NCBI RefSeq assembly: GCF_024139115.2
Contig: NC_085140.1
Span: 233,804,371-233,868,370, forward strand
Direction: 5' to 3'
DNA from: Armigeres subalbatus
Lineage: Eukaryota > Arthropoda > Insecta > Diptera > Culicidae
DNA: 64,000 bases
In this document: positions 1-10,909 of the stretch, in pieces
How the letters are laid out: each line of letters starts with the position of its first letter
How positions within the stretch are numbered: the stretch's first letter is position 1
Translations under genes and position numbers: made by a program
Notes under the pieces: model-generated
What the model saw: the letters and a program-made list of their open reading frames with translations, nothing else
Told to the model about the DNA's origin: nothing
Databases searched by the model: none

Positions 1-312
1 ATCATGTTTAAAGGTACATACTTATTTTACAATTATTTGATATATTTTTTTTTTAGCTTAGTTATGCTTAGTTATGGATCTTAAAATTATTCTTTATGGA
101 TAAGCCTGAGCTATTTTTTGGATTTGAGGTAGCGTTTTATGGAACATTCTGATGTTATTTATGGATCGTTTTTGTGCATTTAATGGTACAAAGTAAGGGC
201 TGCCATAAACAAATTTGAAAAATAAGATCTATTTAGTGTTATATTAGACTTTTCTAATATGTTTGTCAACCCATTTGAACGAGCGAGAAAGGCATCATCA
301 CCGCTAGGTGGA
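1..312. other. AT-rich intronic/intergenic DNA, no gene seen
   Basis: No coding or RNA feature is visible. Around 295-325 there is a short GC-richer motif (tccacctagcggtgatgatg on the minus strand) that I associate with dispersed mosquito repeats; this is from memory and low confidence. By position the stretch lies upstream of the hydrolase exons and is probably intron. Confidence 0.4.
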
Positions 313-1398
313 TTAATCAGGGTTTTCTTCATTCATGATACTGTTAGCAGATAGCCTCTCTTCCGTGTGCTTCATTTTTTCATTTTCGATTTTAAATATT
401 AGAGATTTAGTAAAATTCATTTCGATGCTTACGTCTTCATTCTCATTCTGTTGATTTGACAGTTCTATCAATGCCCTATAAAGTTCAGATTTCCTCTCAG
501 CTATGTCACGATTGAAGTTAATACTTTTCCTTTTATAAAACTGTTTAACTTTTGATTTAAAGTGAGTTGTCCACCAATGGTGAAAGTTGTTTCCGTAAGC
601 TAGTCTATGCTGCAATTCTTCATATTCAAAGCAGAACTCATTTTCAATGATATCGTCGTTTATGAAGGCTGTATTGATTTTCCAATAACCTTTACCATAA
701 TGCTTACCTAAGTGATCCTTATCTATGTTAATTTTCATCGAAATTGCTCTGTGATCTGAGAATGGTACGCTAGTTGTTTCAAATGAAAGGACAGAATCTA
801 AGAATTTTGTAGACGCATAAAACCTATCAATTCGAGAGGCAGAAGATCCTCTGAAAAATGAAAATTGAGCAGACTGTCCTTTAATTGTCCTTTCTACATC
901 TTTTAAATCTAACTTTGTTACTAATGTTTTCAAACTATAACAGTAATTTTTTGATGTTCCCTTAGAGTCATTTGCATCTAAGATGCAATTGAAGTCGCCA
1001 CCGACTATGTGATATTTAACGTCCGATTTATTGAAATGGATTGCAATTTCTTCTGAATAAAGCTTGTCCCTCTCCTTTTTATACTGATAGCCAGCTTGCC
1101 CATACACATTTATGTAATTGATATTGTTGATTTTTACAGAAATTATCCTACCACTAGGGTCACAGGTTACATCACTGTAATTTAATCCTCTTCTTATGAA
1201 TACTGCTGTTCATTGACTGCTCCCTATATTGACGATCGCAAAGTGTGACTGAATAAACGAAAAGTTTCGGAAAGATACTTCCTGACAAAATACTATATCT
1301 GCATTACTATTAGTTACGTAATCTTTAAAAAGTGAAAGCTTTACCCTGGTTTGAATAGCATTAAGATTAATGCTTGCTATTGTTCGGCAGTAGGACAT
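313..1398 (-). pseudogene. LINE ORF2 N-terminal endonuclease (APE-like), truncated
   Basis: From 1398 leftwards the frame reads MSYCRTIASINLNAIQTR..., contains DIVFCQEV (the Glu of the APE active site), runs through an in-frame TGA near 1207, and continues to GGDFNC (catalytic Asp/Asn) and FSDHRAI (catalytic Asp/His). This order is that of endonuclease/exonuclease/phosphatase-fold enzymes that nick the genomic target to prime reverse transcription. After about 130 further residues of linker the frame ends at 313 with no RT fingers or palm. Confidence 0.85.
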
Positions 1399-1443
1399 GA
1401 CTGATTTGTCTTATTGTTCCTGATACCTTTTGCTGATGCCGAC

Positions 1444-2429
1444 CTACTTTTTTTTATTTTTTTGGCTTGATGCTTCTTTGACCTCATTATTACCTGGTAT
1501 ACCGGCGGACAGCTCCTTGTCATCATCATTACCTCTTTTGTTTCTTCTCTTATCCATAGATCTCCCTTGCCTCGGCGACTTCGATTCACTGTGCTCACTA
1601 GCAGCTACGAGTGTTCGAAGCGGCGAAATGTCCAGCTCCTTCATGCGATTTGCGTATTTGATGGATGCTCCAGATGACTCACCCAGCTCCATCTGATTTT
1701 CTAGAACTGGCATCACATCTATCTGAACCACTTGATGATTGACCGGTTCCGCACTCGTTGTAACTGGTGTGATTCCTTTGATGACATCAGCGAATGAGGA
1801 AAGCTGCTGCTTCCCAGTGTTCTTTTGTTGTGCCTCCATTCTGTTCTGAACCGAAGAACGCTTCGGGCATTCAGCCTTCACATGTCCCTCCTCTTTGCAC
1901 ATAAAACACCGATTACGCAACCCTTCGTAAAATAGGCGACACTTGAAGTGTCCTATGTACAACGCTGCTGGAATTTCCGATTTGACCTCCATATGCACTC
2001 CACGTGTTCCGCTGTACGCATTGAACCCAAGATCCGTAGGTAGCTTTTCACGAATAATCTGTCGCACCGTACCAAATTTTGCCATGACATTTGTTATATC
2101 CGAATCAGACACCTCCGGCGGGAGGTTGAAGATCCTCACGTAACGAAAGAATCCGTCAGCTGATACCACGTGGACTTGAGCAGTGTTGCCATTTCGTACT
2201 TGAACGTTTCTGTGGCACGCAAACGTTTTGTTATCTCCTTGACCACTTCCTCATCGATGCACTTTACGTAGAATGTATTCTCCGTTGGATCCCGGTATAC
2301 TGTGTGCACATCCGTGTCTTTGATTCCCAAATCCTTTGCCACAAAACATATTGCTTCCTTAATTGAGGGCATAGCCCCATTCTTTCCAAATTCAAAGCCA
2401 ATTGTGTTTTTCTTCTGTACACGATCCAT
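1444..2429 (-). pseudogene. LINE ORF1 (gag-like nucleic-acid-binding protein), frameshifted
   Basis: Two overlapping frames (2429-2136 and 2169-1444) make one protein broken by a one-base loss near 2197. The upstream frame runs MDRVQKKNTIGFEFGK..., and the downstream frame carries the RRM-like strand RYVRIFNLPPEV and KFGTVRQIIREK. A single zinc knuckle of the form CX2CX4HX4C (CFMCKEEGHVKAEC) follows, then a long Ser/Lys/Arg-rich tail ending in lysines. ORF1 proteins of this type coat the LINE RNA and act as chaperones in the ribonucleoprotein. The frameshift was placed by noticing that adding one base restores a continuous ORF1-like reading. Confidence 0.8.
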
Positions 2430-2729
2430 CCTTTGTTCAAATCCGTTTATTGTTAAGGGGATCGCCCCTGACCTTGACCACTAACGATAGAAAAACACTA
2501 GATTTATGGAGCGAAAGCACAAAGCGTGTGCACACGATCGCTTCTGATCTACCTCTGTGCATAGTGATACACAATCTCTCAAATGTAACATAGCGCATCT
2601 CATTCAAAAGCAATCGGATTACACAAGTTAAAATCCAAATGGAGATATGCGGCCCCAGAATTTCATGTTCAGCAAAAGAAAGATAAACTAAACTATTCTA
2701 ATAACTCTTTAATCTTAAATCTTCGGCAG

Positions 2730-2999
2730 CGTGAAACATCTCATCTTGGCTGATCCATGGGGATTTCCTGAGAAGCCTGCCGATGATGAAAACGGACGCA
2801 AGATTCCTCTGTGGGCTCAGGCCGTTCTAAAAGCCTCTAAACCATTGAATCCTTTGTGGATTATTCGATTCTTCGGGCCTCTTGGATCGTGGTTAGTCGG
2901 CAAAACGAGACCAGATATTTTACGTAAATTTTCCGGAGCAGTCACAAATCAGGACGACATACCTAACTATATTCATCAGTGCAATGCTCAGAATCCGAC
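2730..2999 (+). CDS. Hydrolase exon (penultimate)
   Basis: Acceptor: a pyrimidine-poor ...cttcggcag ends at 2729. Donor: GT at 3000-3001 within gacgtaagt. The reading frame enters with one leftover base (the third base of an Arg codon, by analogy with the family) and leaves after ...CAG AAT CCG AC, so the intron splits a Thr codon. Confidence 0.85.
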
Positions 3000-3391
3000 G
3001 TAAGTTTTTGAACTTCATCAAATTTTCAGCTCATATGAGAATGGCTCAACTTATTTTCAGCGGTGAAGGTGCGTTCCACACGATGATGAAAGATTTTGGT
3101 TGGGCAAGAAATCCGATGATCAACCGAATCCAGGACATGAAGGCCACGGTTCCGATTACTTTCCTATACGGTGAGAGATCCTGGGTTGATAATAGTCCCG
3201 GTGAAACCATTCGACAATTGCGGCAGCAGGGCTACGTGAAAGTCCATTCGATCAAAGGTGCTGGCCACCATGTGTACGCGGACGATGCCGAAACGTTCAA
3301 CGGATTAGTGAACGACGCGTGTAGAACGAGCGATGATGACTTTCTGGCAGTAGTTAGGAAAGATGAACCCAGTAAGGCGAGTAATGTGTAG
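2730..3391 (+). CDS. Alpha/beta hydrolase, ABHD4/ABHD5 (CGI-58) type, C-terminal two exons
   Basis: Two exons joined across a 61-bp intron give the C-terminal ~200 residues of an ABHD4/ABHD5-family protein; the nucleophile region and N-terminus lie upstream of the window. The exon opens in the family motif VKHLILADPWGFPEKP. The second exon has FLYGERSWVD (acid region of the triad) and GAGHHVYAD, which carries the triad His and the HX4D motif described for CGI-58-type proteins. In other animals the family acts on lipid droplets and N-acylphospholipids, as a lipase co-activator (ABHD5) or lysophospholipase (ABHD4). Whether this one is catalytic depends on the missing nucleophile elbow (Ser or Asn). 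It ends ...PSKASNV then TAG, with a polyadenylation signal 250 bp on. Confidence 0.9.
3061..3391 (+). CDS. Hydrolase terminal exon
   Basis: The acceptor is ttattttcag ending at 3060. The joined codon AC/C gives Thr, then GEGAFHTMMKDFGWARNPM, matching the family block after NAQ-P-(S/T). The stop TAG is at 3389-3391. The open frame continues upstream through the intron, but that reading is not conserved-looking. Confidence 0.88.
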
Positions 3392-3637
3392 TGAATACAA
3401 GTTCACGTGTCTAACATTTTAATGGTTTTCAAAAAGTAGTGCCTGCATAGGTGTCACCCGGGATGTCAAAAAAATGTAAAAAAATATCGTTTAACTCATA
3501 AGATAAACGGATATTACATGAAGGAAAAATTAAACATTCGGGAAACAATATTAGAATAGCACCTTTCACTTTTCTTCCTTTTTTTTGACGAAGGATTTTT
3601 GTATTATAGATAAATGTTATGTACAAATGTGTTATTT

Positions 3638-3643
3638 AATAAA
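3638..3643 (+). promoter_or_regulatory. Polyadenylation signal of the hydrolase gene
   Basis: AATAAA about 247 bp after the stop, followed by GT-rich sequence (gattattgtgtattt, then tgtgttttttttt), as expected of a metazoan cleavage site. The 3' UTR would be about 3392-3665. Confidence 0.6.
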
Positions 3644-3833
3644 TGATTATTGTGTATTTAAATTATTGTGTTTTTTTTTTATTTAGCTCGTTTATTTGAA
3701 GGCTCACTTGTCGTAAAGTATTCAGCTTTACAGAGCCAATACCATTTTCACTATTATACTAGTGATTATAAAAAACTAAGTACAATTTAATTTTCCTATG
3801 AAAACTTGTTTACGCAGACCGTGTTTTCAACAA

Positions 3834-4150
3834 TCATTGCAGGATCTGTTTTCCGGGAACACTGGTCAGAGCATTCTCCTTTTGCCTTGACCGCCTTCGT
3901 TTGTTAGCCACTTCGATGTAGTCAAGTACGAGACCATTGACTTTTCGTTTTCTATGGTGATGAAGGTCGGTATGTGGCGGAGCAAATTCATCCGTAGCAT
4001 GCGCACACCGTTCGAGATGCCGGGAAAATAATGTTTCCAAGTCTCACTCCTAATAGAATTTACTTCACCAAACTTTTACATGTAATCTTGAATAGTCGAA
4101 TCATTCATTGACGGAGGCAGATCATGTATCCGCACACTCACTGCTTCGCA
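3834..4150 (-). pseudogene. Relic of a LINE ORF1
   Basis: On the minus strand the sequence reads VRIHDLPPSMND...DYM, a stop, then KFGEVNSIRSETWKHYFPG, ISNGVRMLRMNLLRHIPTF and ENEKSMVSYL in the same frame. This is the RRM-like pattern of insect LINE ORF1 proteins, parallel to VRIFNLPPEV...KFGTVRQI in the LINE at 1444-2429, but of another family. A 68-codon ATG-started frame in the same interval is a shadow. No flanking ORF2 is seen. Confidence 0.65.
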
Positions 4151-4256
4151 ATCTACACTCCCACGCAAACCGCCTAGATACTAGTGGCTTGCAGTACTCT
4201 AACACAGGATAATGGTATTCAGCAGATCTCTCTATGTTGTATTTTGCACAGTAGTA

Positions 4257-4497
4257 CACTGACAAAAATCCAATCATATCCATTATGTGTCGCACACATA
4301 AATTTTGACTATAGCATTTCCCACATAACGGCTATATGAATTTGCATGGCATATATGTAAAAACACACATAACCCTTATTAACTAATAACCTTTATGTGG
4401 ATTTTCCAATAGCGGGTGGTTATTAACGCACACATAAAATTTATTTGGAAATTTCTTTAGATTTTTGCCAATAAAAATGTGTGGATTTTTATTAGTG
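4257..4497. mobile_element. MITE, TA-flanked (family with cacacataa repeats)
   Basis: The 241-bp AT-rich element has ends CACTGACAAAAATCCA and (reverse complement) CACTAATAAAAATCCA, with TA on both sides (4255-4256, 4498-4499). The inside is rich in cacataa/ttatgtg motifs. Related copies lie at 21466-21716, 26260-27419 and as a lone end at 51612-51657. TA target duplication and a CACT start suggest a Tc1/mariner-mobilised MITE (inference). Confidence 0.7.
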
Positions 4498-4666
4498 TAC
4501 AGAAGATGCTCGAGATCTTCCACTACATCACACCAGTCGCAAGTGTTATTTGGTATTTATAGAGGTATTTCCAGTTCTAATTCTGCTAATGATGATTTTC
4601 TCTTCCGTGTTACTTGTAATCCGTTGAACCATATTTTGTTGCTTGGTTCATTCATTGAGGTTGAAA

Positions 4667-4710
4667 GAAACGAGCTCGGTGGTCTAGTGGCTACCGCTTC
4701 TGCCTTATAA
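4667..4710 (+). repeat. tRNA-derived SINE head fragment
   Basis: Contains an RNA polymerase III A box (TGGTCTAGTGG) in gagctcggtggtctagtgg, matching the head of the SINE at 54435-55058. It is cut immediately after by the inverted-repeat element starting at 4711, and the rest of the SINE is not found at the other end. Confidence 0.5.
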
Positions 4711-5293
4711 GACGATCCCCACCAGTGCGTAAATAAAGCCAAAATAGCAACCTCTATCATGACGCCAACTCGCACCGGTCGTTGGTAAACGGGTTTGGGA
4801 AATGTAAACGCAACCTTCGGTGAATAGCGAGTTGGCAAATTTGGCGACCCGCTCCAACCGTTGCCATACAATCACACGGAAATATAAAGTAACCCATAAA
4901 TAAAAAATCTGCCGTCTGCTGAAAAATTGTTCGGGTACTCATCATCAAAACCATTGTGATGGAGGTCAGTTTAGTTTGGATTTCAACTGGTTGGCGGCGC
5001 TAGTGCATATGAAATAACCTGATAGGTTAGATATCTCGAAATCTGGAATTTTTAGAATATTGGCGTCTTCTACAAAGTTGTTCGGGTGGTCAAAACCATC
5101 ATGACGAAAACAAGTTTAATTTGAAATACAACCGCTTGGCGGCGCTAGTGAATTGGAAATAACCTAAAAGGTTAGATATTTCGATAGTTGAAATCTTAAG
5201 AATATTGCCGTCTTCTACAAAATTGTTCGGATGATTAAAATCATCATGACGAAAGCAAGTTAAGTTAATAATACAACCGCTTGACGGCGCTAG

Positions 5294-5555
5294 CACAGAC
5301 AAACAGACGTAACAGCTAGAACAATTTGTTTCAAAATCCATCGCCCAGTTATTTTACCACCACCTAACGTGCATGTTGTACGAAACAAAGTTTAGTACGA
5401 CAATGTCAACAGAAGGCGCTAGTGTGAGATACCAAATACAAAGGTATACGATGCGCGCGCCCCTGGATGTGAAACTCGCAAGCAGTTGAATTTAAAACGA
5501 CCGTTGAGCTCATGGTCGATGGGAATTTTCTCAGTGTTACGTCTGTTTGTCTGTG
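5294..5555. mobile_element. 262-bp MITE, 8-bp TSD
   Basis: Ends match perfectly over about 20 bp as inverted repeats (cacagacaaacagacgtaac at left; its complement ends at 5555). The minisatellite motif ggcgctag is repeated on both sides, giving a 7-8 bp TSD. The ends and TSD length fit a hAT-type MITE; transposase family is inferred. Confidence 0.75.
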
Positions 5556-6274
5556 GCGCTAGTGTATTGGAAATAACCTGAAATGTCAGGTATCACAAAA
5601 TATGTAATTTTTAGAATATTGCCGCCTTCTACAAAGTTGTTCGGGTGGTCAAAACCATTATGATCAACGCAGGTTTAGATTAAGATATAACCGCTTGGTG
5701 GCGCTAGTGTATAAGAAATAACTTGCTAGGTTAGATATTTCGAAAACTGAAATTTTTAGAATATTGCCGTATTCCACAAAGTTGTTCGGTTGGCGAAAAC
5801 CGCCATGATGCAAGCAAGTTTAGTTTTAAACACAATCGCTTAGCGGCGCTAGTGTATAAGAAATAAACTGATAGGTTAAATATCTCAAAATCTGGAATTT
5901 TCAGAATATTGCCGTATTCTACAAAGTAACTTGCCATTAGACGAGTTCGTACAATTTCATTTAATTCCACCACTTGGTTGTACCTTTGACAGATACTACA
6001 GTAAGACCATCTTCAGTGTCTCGTACTTGACTCGATTCTACTCAACTCGAGCGCCAATTAGTATTGCGGTTTCAAACTAAACTTCTGGTTTTGATTACCC
6101 TGTTAAATCTTACATAATAACCAACCTAACAGATAATTCGGATAACTTTGTAGAAGATGGCCAATACGGATTTAGAAATATTTAACCTAACAGGTTATTT
6201 CTCATATACTAGCGCCGCTATGCGTATGAATTCCAAACTAAACTAGTCTCCATCATAAATGTTATGGCTACCCG

Positions 6275-6694
6275 CAGAGTCTATTATAAATAGAGTTACG
6301 CAAAGAGTGAAGCCAAATCTACCTATTGAACTGTCAAACCGTCTACCTATCGAGCAAAGTAAACAAATGATTGTTGGTAAGGCGGAAGTATTGTTATCGC
6401 CTGATGATTATTATGGCGAATTAAAACTCATGAATTGAAATGTATTAGATTTGTTCTAGAAACAGCTTCTAAAAACTTCAATACGCCCCCCAATAAAGTT
6501 GCAACAAGAAACTCACGTGTTTGCACTCTGTAGGTGACTCTGGTTATCGAATTAAAAAGCTTTAGAAGTGATCACTCCCGTGAAGTCACTTGAAGGGTTG
6601 AACAAGAATGAAAGTTTTCAACATAATAACAAGAGCATCATTCAGAATAAGAGTAAGAAGATCCTCTTTGCGCAACTCTATATAATAGACTCTG
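6275..6694. mobile_element. 420-bp hAT-type MITE, TSD gctacccg
   Basis: Terminal inverted repeats start CAGAGTCTATTATA at both ends. The 8-bp gctacccg lies at 6267-6274 and 6695-6702. CAG start plus 8-bp TSD is the hAT signature. A near-identical copy is at 22589-23006. It sits inside an inverted minisatellite unit, since the flanks rejoin to the unit sequence. Confidence 0.85.
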
Positions 6695-7099
6695 GCTACC
6701 CGAACAACATTGTAGAAGACAAAATCTTTCTAAGTCTTATAGATCTCGAGATATCCACCTCACTAAATTATTGCATATAAGCTAGCGCCACCTAGCAGAT
6801 GTGAGTCTAGCTAATCTGATAATCACAAAATGCATTACGCACATATTTATATTACAAAAGATGGAGCTCGTTCTGAAAGATTTGAAAATAAATAATATTT
6901 TTCCCCTGATTTTATTTATTTCCGTGTTTGCCTCAATAGCAACCGGATATTCACCACCGGTGCGAAGCATGATTGCACTTCAACAACCTTGATAGAAACA
7001 ACCGGTGCGAGAACAAGTGCATAAATAAAATATGAACGCATTTCGTTCCTATACTAGACACTCATTTGGATACGCATCGGTGGGGATCGTCTGGTATAT

Positions 7100-7290
7100 A
7101 TCAACTAACAAGTGGTATATATCAACTAACTCAGCGCGAAGAATTGAGGTGATGTCTGTATGTGTGTGCATGCGCGTCTGTATGTATGTGCGCAAAAGAA
7201 CGCAATCGCCATTTAGACACTTATTTGTGTCCGATTTTCTCGCAACAAGTTTCATTCGACGGGAAATCTAGTCCCATCGTTTCCTATTGA
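7100..7290. repeat. Dispersed repeat with gtgtgtatg tract
   Basis: A tatatatcaactaac doublet is followed by a tgtatgtgtgtgcatgcgc run and ccgattttctcgcaacaagt. The last motif recurs at 32245-32275 (ccgattttcttgcaacaagt) after a similar tgtctgtctgtccgtgtgtg run, so both are copies of one repeat family. Open frames here are chance. Confidence 0.5.
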
Positions 7291-9460
7291 AAATGGGTCA
7301 GACTGAACTATGCGCTCAAAGGGTATGGTCAAAATACATTTATTGGTAATAACTTCGACTTTATTTATAACCATTTGAGCTCATTTAATTAACTTTTCAA
7401 AGGAGTAAATGAATAAAACCCCAATGCAATGCAGCACAACGGTAACGGAAGGATTTAACAGTTCGCTCATATATTTCCTGTCAAATTTTACCGTTTCCGT
7501 CGCCATTCCGCTGAAATGCGTTTGGGGCTTGAGTGGTTTGAGTCATTCTCTAAACCTAATTTTCTGAGCTATTCATTAGCTACTGATGGAGAACTAAATA
7601 TGAGATTTCATAATATGTAAATATTTATAAATCTCCTGGAATCAATAATTCCCGACATGTTTATTGCAAAAGTAAAGACGAACAATATCTTAGTTAGAAC
7701 GGAGCGTATGAAATTCCTGCTAGTGTTCATGAATGTCTGGCTAATGGTAGGGAAATATTTATTCACTCATCTACACTTTGAGGTTCACTGGCTGAACAAC
7801 CAGCGGAAAGTCAATATAAACAGTTGAAGAAATTTAGAACTCATAATGCAAGAAAATGATCAAGAGAGGCAAATGTTGACATTTTCCTTCGTGCCTTACA
7901 TGAATCAGATCCATTTTAAGCTCGATTTGGATAACGAGGAGACGTTGGAAAAAAATTTTCACTTAGTTATTCTTATGCCATGCGTAATTTTGTAATATTT
8001 GAAGATTTTCAAAAGTTCTTTATCTTCTAATACTTTAGATGAATTTATCTCATCTTCCATCGTTGATGGAATTGAAGAAAATATCATTGAAGACTTAAAC
8101 CTTGACACAGAAAAAGAATGATGCTGTATATAACTTGTAGAAATCATGAAAACAAATCAAAAGTAATTCAAATAGTGTTGTTATTTAAATTAAAAGAAGT
8201 TTGCTTTTCGGAAGAATGGAGCATTCTTACATTCCACAATGAATGTCCACATTTTTTGAGAATATATTAATCTCATTTGTTGAATAACTTGTACACGTAA
8301 AAATGTCATGGGATTGCGATTTCCAATTTGCTAATACCCTTTTTCAAAAGTTATTTTCAATTCTGATTATTTGATTAACATTTAATGCTTTATGATCCTT
8401 CAGATCCTAGTACTTTGTCAAACAAATTGTTCTAAATACAAATTGTGAGGCATGAGAGTGAGAACAAAAAATATCACGGAATGTCATGAAATTAATGTCA
8501 TTTAACATGATCGCCGCCATAATGTCCATAAATTGCTGAACTTAGTTTTGTACAGCCCCTTCCTTCTCCTTAAGAAAACGCACGAAATTTCAACTTCCCA
8601 AATAGGTTTGCTTTGTCACGTTAATCGAACCTATGAAAAAATAATTACGTAATTCATAGACGATCCCCAAAGGGGGTTGGAAATTGTATATTCATGCTAT
8701 TTCGACCATACACAGCTAAAACTAAGTGGAAAATCACTTTAAAAGTCCAATTTTATTTTTGACCGCTCGCTTGTATGGGGATCCCCCATAGTGAGATGGG
8801 ACGAAGACACCTGAAACTACAATACTTCAAGCGGATATTTCTTCCGGTTTCAGTGGAAACTAAGGACGCTTTACATAGAGTTTCGATCGAACTGCTCGAC
8901 TAAACGGTGTAGCTGCAAGAAGTTGTACGAAATTAGATAGAGATTTTGTGAAACTACGGGAGGAAAAGAAAAATTAGGTAACATAGAATGGCGTCCGTTA
9001 GCGCTCGCTCAATAACCGCAAGTTGTAATGTTCATTACGAAGAATTCTATTTCCGAGAAGATCTATTAATATTATATTATATTGCATTGATGGTAGGGCG
9101 ATTTGATTTTTACGCAGATTATTGTTGATGTAACAAAAGAATATTTGTATACTTGTCCAAACATTCAATCAGCGCTCTTAAACTTTTTGAACCGAACATA
9201 AGTGCATGTTTGAATGAATGCATTGAACGATCAGGATTGAAATCATAGAACAGTTACGAGAATATAAATAATAGAGAAAGAAACAAAAGAAAAATCTGCT
9301 GAATTCGGCATCAATTGTTTTTTATCTACCATTATCATTATATATATACTTCTAGTTATTAGTGTAATATGCTGAGTTGAGGAAATAAAATTAGCATTAC
9401 AGTATACATACATCATACCGTAGTATATAATCTCATTGACAATATTTAATTTACATTTAT
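7291..9460. other. AT-rich DNA inside the 5.25-kb element, nothing recognised
   Basis: No coding frame above 70 codons, no clear inverted repeats and no RNA gene. The stretch belongs by position to the interior of the terminal-inverted-repeat element. Confidence 0.4.
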
Positions 9461-9840
9461 CAAGCTATAATCCCACGAAAAAAAAATCGTTTTATTGTTT
9501 TGCAATTAACTAACAATAAGCCTTTTTTATTATAAAAACAATTGATAAACAATAAAAGTCATAGTTTTGGTCAAAGAACTATAACAATATCGGAACAATA
9601 GAAATAATTGTTTTGTGTTCTAAAATGTATGAGAAAAAAAGGATTTTTTTACTGTTACGGTAACTAACAACCCACCTTTTTTATTGTAAAAGTCTCAATA
9701 ACAATAAATTTTATGGTATATCACAATATATTGTATTGTATTTTTATTGTTACGCTCACATTACTTTTTATTGTAATTTTAATGTATTCTTTCGTATTGT
9801 AACAAAAAAAGTTATTGTTTTTTTATTGTACTTTTTATTC
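9460..9840. repeat. ATTGT/ACAAT-rich low-complexity tract
   Basis: Dense irregular repeats of ttattgt, taacaat and acaataa on both strands (for example at 9490-9545, 9690-9735 and 9800-9835). It abuts the right terminal repeat of the 5.25-kb element and resembles subterminal repeats of DNA transposons. Confidence 0.5.
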
Positions 9841-9962
9841 GGGTATTCACCGAAGGTTGCGTTTACATTTCCCAAACCCGTTTACCAACGACCGGTGCGA
9901 GTTCGCGTCATGATAGAGGTTGCTATTTTGGCTTTATTTACGCACTGGTGGGGATCGTCTAA

Positions 9963-10540
9963 GAAATGTGTGGTCATCATGCTCATGCTTTGCTTTGTAA
10001 ATGCATTTTTCTTCGCATAATTATGTAACCATGAAGCTATATATGCTTGTAAAAAACACAGCCCTAAAAGTTGACTTGAAGTGAAAAAGGGCAATTATAA
10101 GATAGAATTAATGGCTCATTACTTTGACATGTTGAAATAAAGCATCAGTAATGCATCGCGGCATTTGTAATGCTGATTTAGAGTATCGTTGTCTGACAGT
10201 TGATGAATAAATGCAACTTCGCATCGTTAAAACTGATCTAATGCAATTAGCATTTAGCATGCCGATTTGTGATTGATATATGTGCAATATTGTAATGCTT
10301 GGTGTTACTTGGGAAGGCAAGACCCTCGACTAATTCTAATCGCTTTTGGAGCGAAATGTCGTGATTTCGCATGAAAGAAAACTCAAGCATAATGCATTTC
10401 TTCAAATTTGTGAGCGAGTTTTCCAAAGCATTAAGACTCCAATATTAAGATCTGGGTATTGTTTAACCCGAGGTTTAACCACTATGGTTGGAGATACATT
10501 CAATATTATTCCTGATATTCGATATTAGCTGCATCAAGTT
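9963..10540. other. AT-rich DNA, no gene seen
   Basis: Contains only short chance frames. The segment 10100-10320 is rich in repeated aatgc/gcatt words (aatgcatcgc, aatgctgat, aatgcaact), possibly an old repeat. Confidence 0.35.
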
Positions 10541-10548
10541 GGGGTCTC

Positions 10549-10818
10549 CAGTTGGCCTTGCAAACAAAGACGTAGGATTGCCACTCCGGAGATGGCGAGT
10601 TCGATTCTCAGTCTCGGTCTAGGATGTTTTCGGGTGGGAAACATTCTCGATTTCCTGGACATAGTGTATCCATTGTACTTGCCATACAAGATACATACTC
10701 ATGTAATGGCGAGCATAGAAACACTTTCAATTAATAACTGAGGAAATGCTTATAGAATACGAAGTTGAAAAGCAGGCCAAGTTCCAGTTGGAATGCAGAG
10801 CCATAGAAGAAGAAGATC
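10549..10818 (+). mobile_element. tRNA-derived SINE with (GAA)n tail
   Basis: A degenerate pol III B box (gagttcgattctcag) lies in the first 90 bp. The body includes gatgttttcgggtgggaaac, and the copy ends in ccatagaagaagaag. Imperfect short direct repeats (catcaagttg and atccaagttg) flank it. A minus-strand relative is at 62550-62815. Body and tail differ from the Feilai copies. Confidence 0.65.
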
Positions 10819-10909
10819 CAAGTTGCACTTCGTGATGGGACATCACAATTGCTAAACTTAGTAGTTTATTTTGAAATTTACCATCAAGGCTCTTCAAACG
10901 CGTCATTGC

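Larger units (their letters stand above)
313..2595 (-). mobile_element. Non-LTR retrotransposon (LINE) with 5' end kept, RT missing
   Basis: Read on the minus strand, this has a 5' UTR (about 2595-2430), an ORF1 gag-like protein, then an ORF2 that begins with an APE-type endonuclease. ORF2 stops at 313, before any reverse transcriptase motif. LINE copies usually lose their 5' end by incomplete reverse transcription. Here the 5' end is present and the 3' two thirds is gone, which points to a later deletion or a replacement by another insertion. A frameshift in ORF1 and an in-frame stop in ORF2 make it dead. The ORF1 RNA-binding fold and single CCHC knuckle fit I/Jockey/Loa-type LINEs; I cannot fix the clade without the RT. 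Confidence 0.85.
4970..6800. repeat. ~140-bp minisatellite, direct then inverted units
   Basis: Units contain ggcggcgctagtg, then gaaataacctgataggtta, gaatattgccgtcttctaca and aagttgttcgggtggtcaaaaccat. In + orientation they start near 4992, 5132, 5283, 5557, 5700 and 5845 (period 140-150). From ~6110 to 6800 the same motifs run in reverse (tactagcgccgctat, then gaacaacattgtagaagac). Two MITEs (5294-5555, 6275-6694) interrupt it. Confidence 0.8.
4711..9959. mobile_element. 5.25-kb terminal-inverted-repeat element, TSD TAA
   Basis: The first ~118 bp (from gacgatccccaccagtgcgt) recur almost base for base as the reverse complement at 9843-9959, and the trinucleotide TAA flanks both ends (4708-4710, 9960-9962). 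A degraded third copy of the end lies near 6945-7095. A 3-bp TWA-type duplication suggests a PIF/Harbinger-like element (inference). No transposase frame is visible, so it is non-autonomous. Its inside carries a 140-bp minisatellite and nested MITEs. Confidence 0.7.

Noticed and set aside
2136..2429. Independent 97-codon minus gene
   Set aside because: It is the N-terminal part of the LINE ORF1 separated by a one-base frameshift.
3834..4040. 68-codon minus frame starting METLFSRHLERC as a gene
   Set aside because: Another minus frame over the same bases reads as a LINE ORF1, so this is a shadow.
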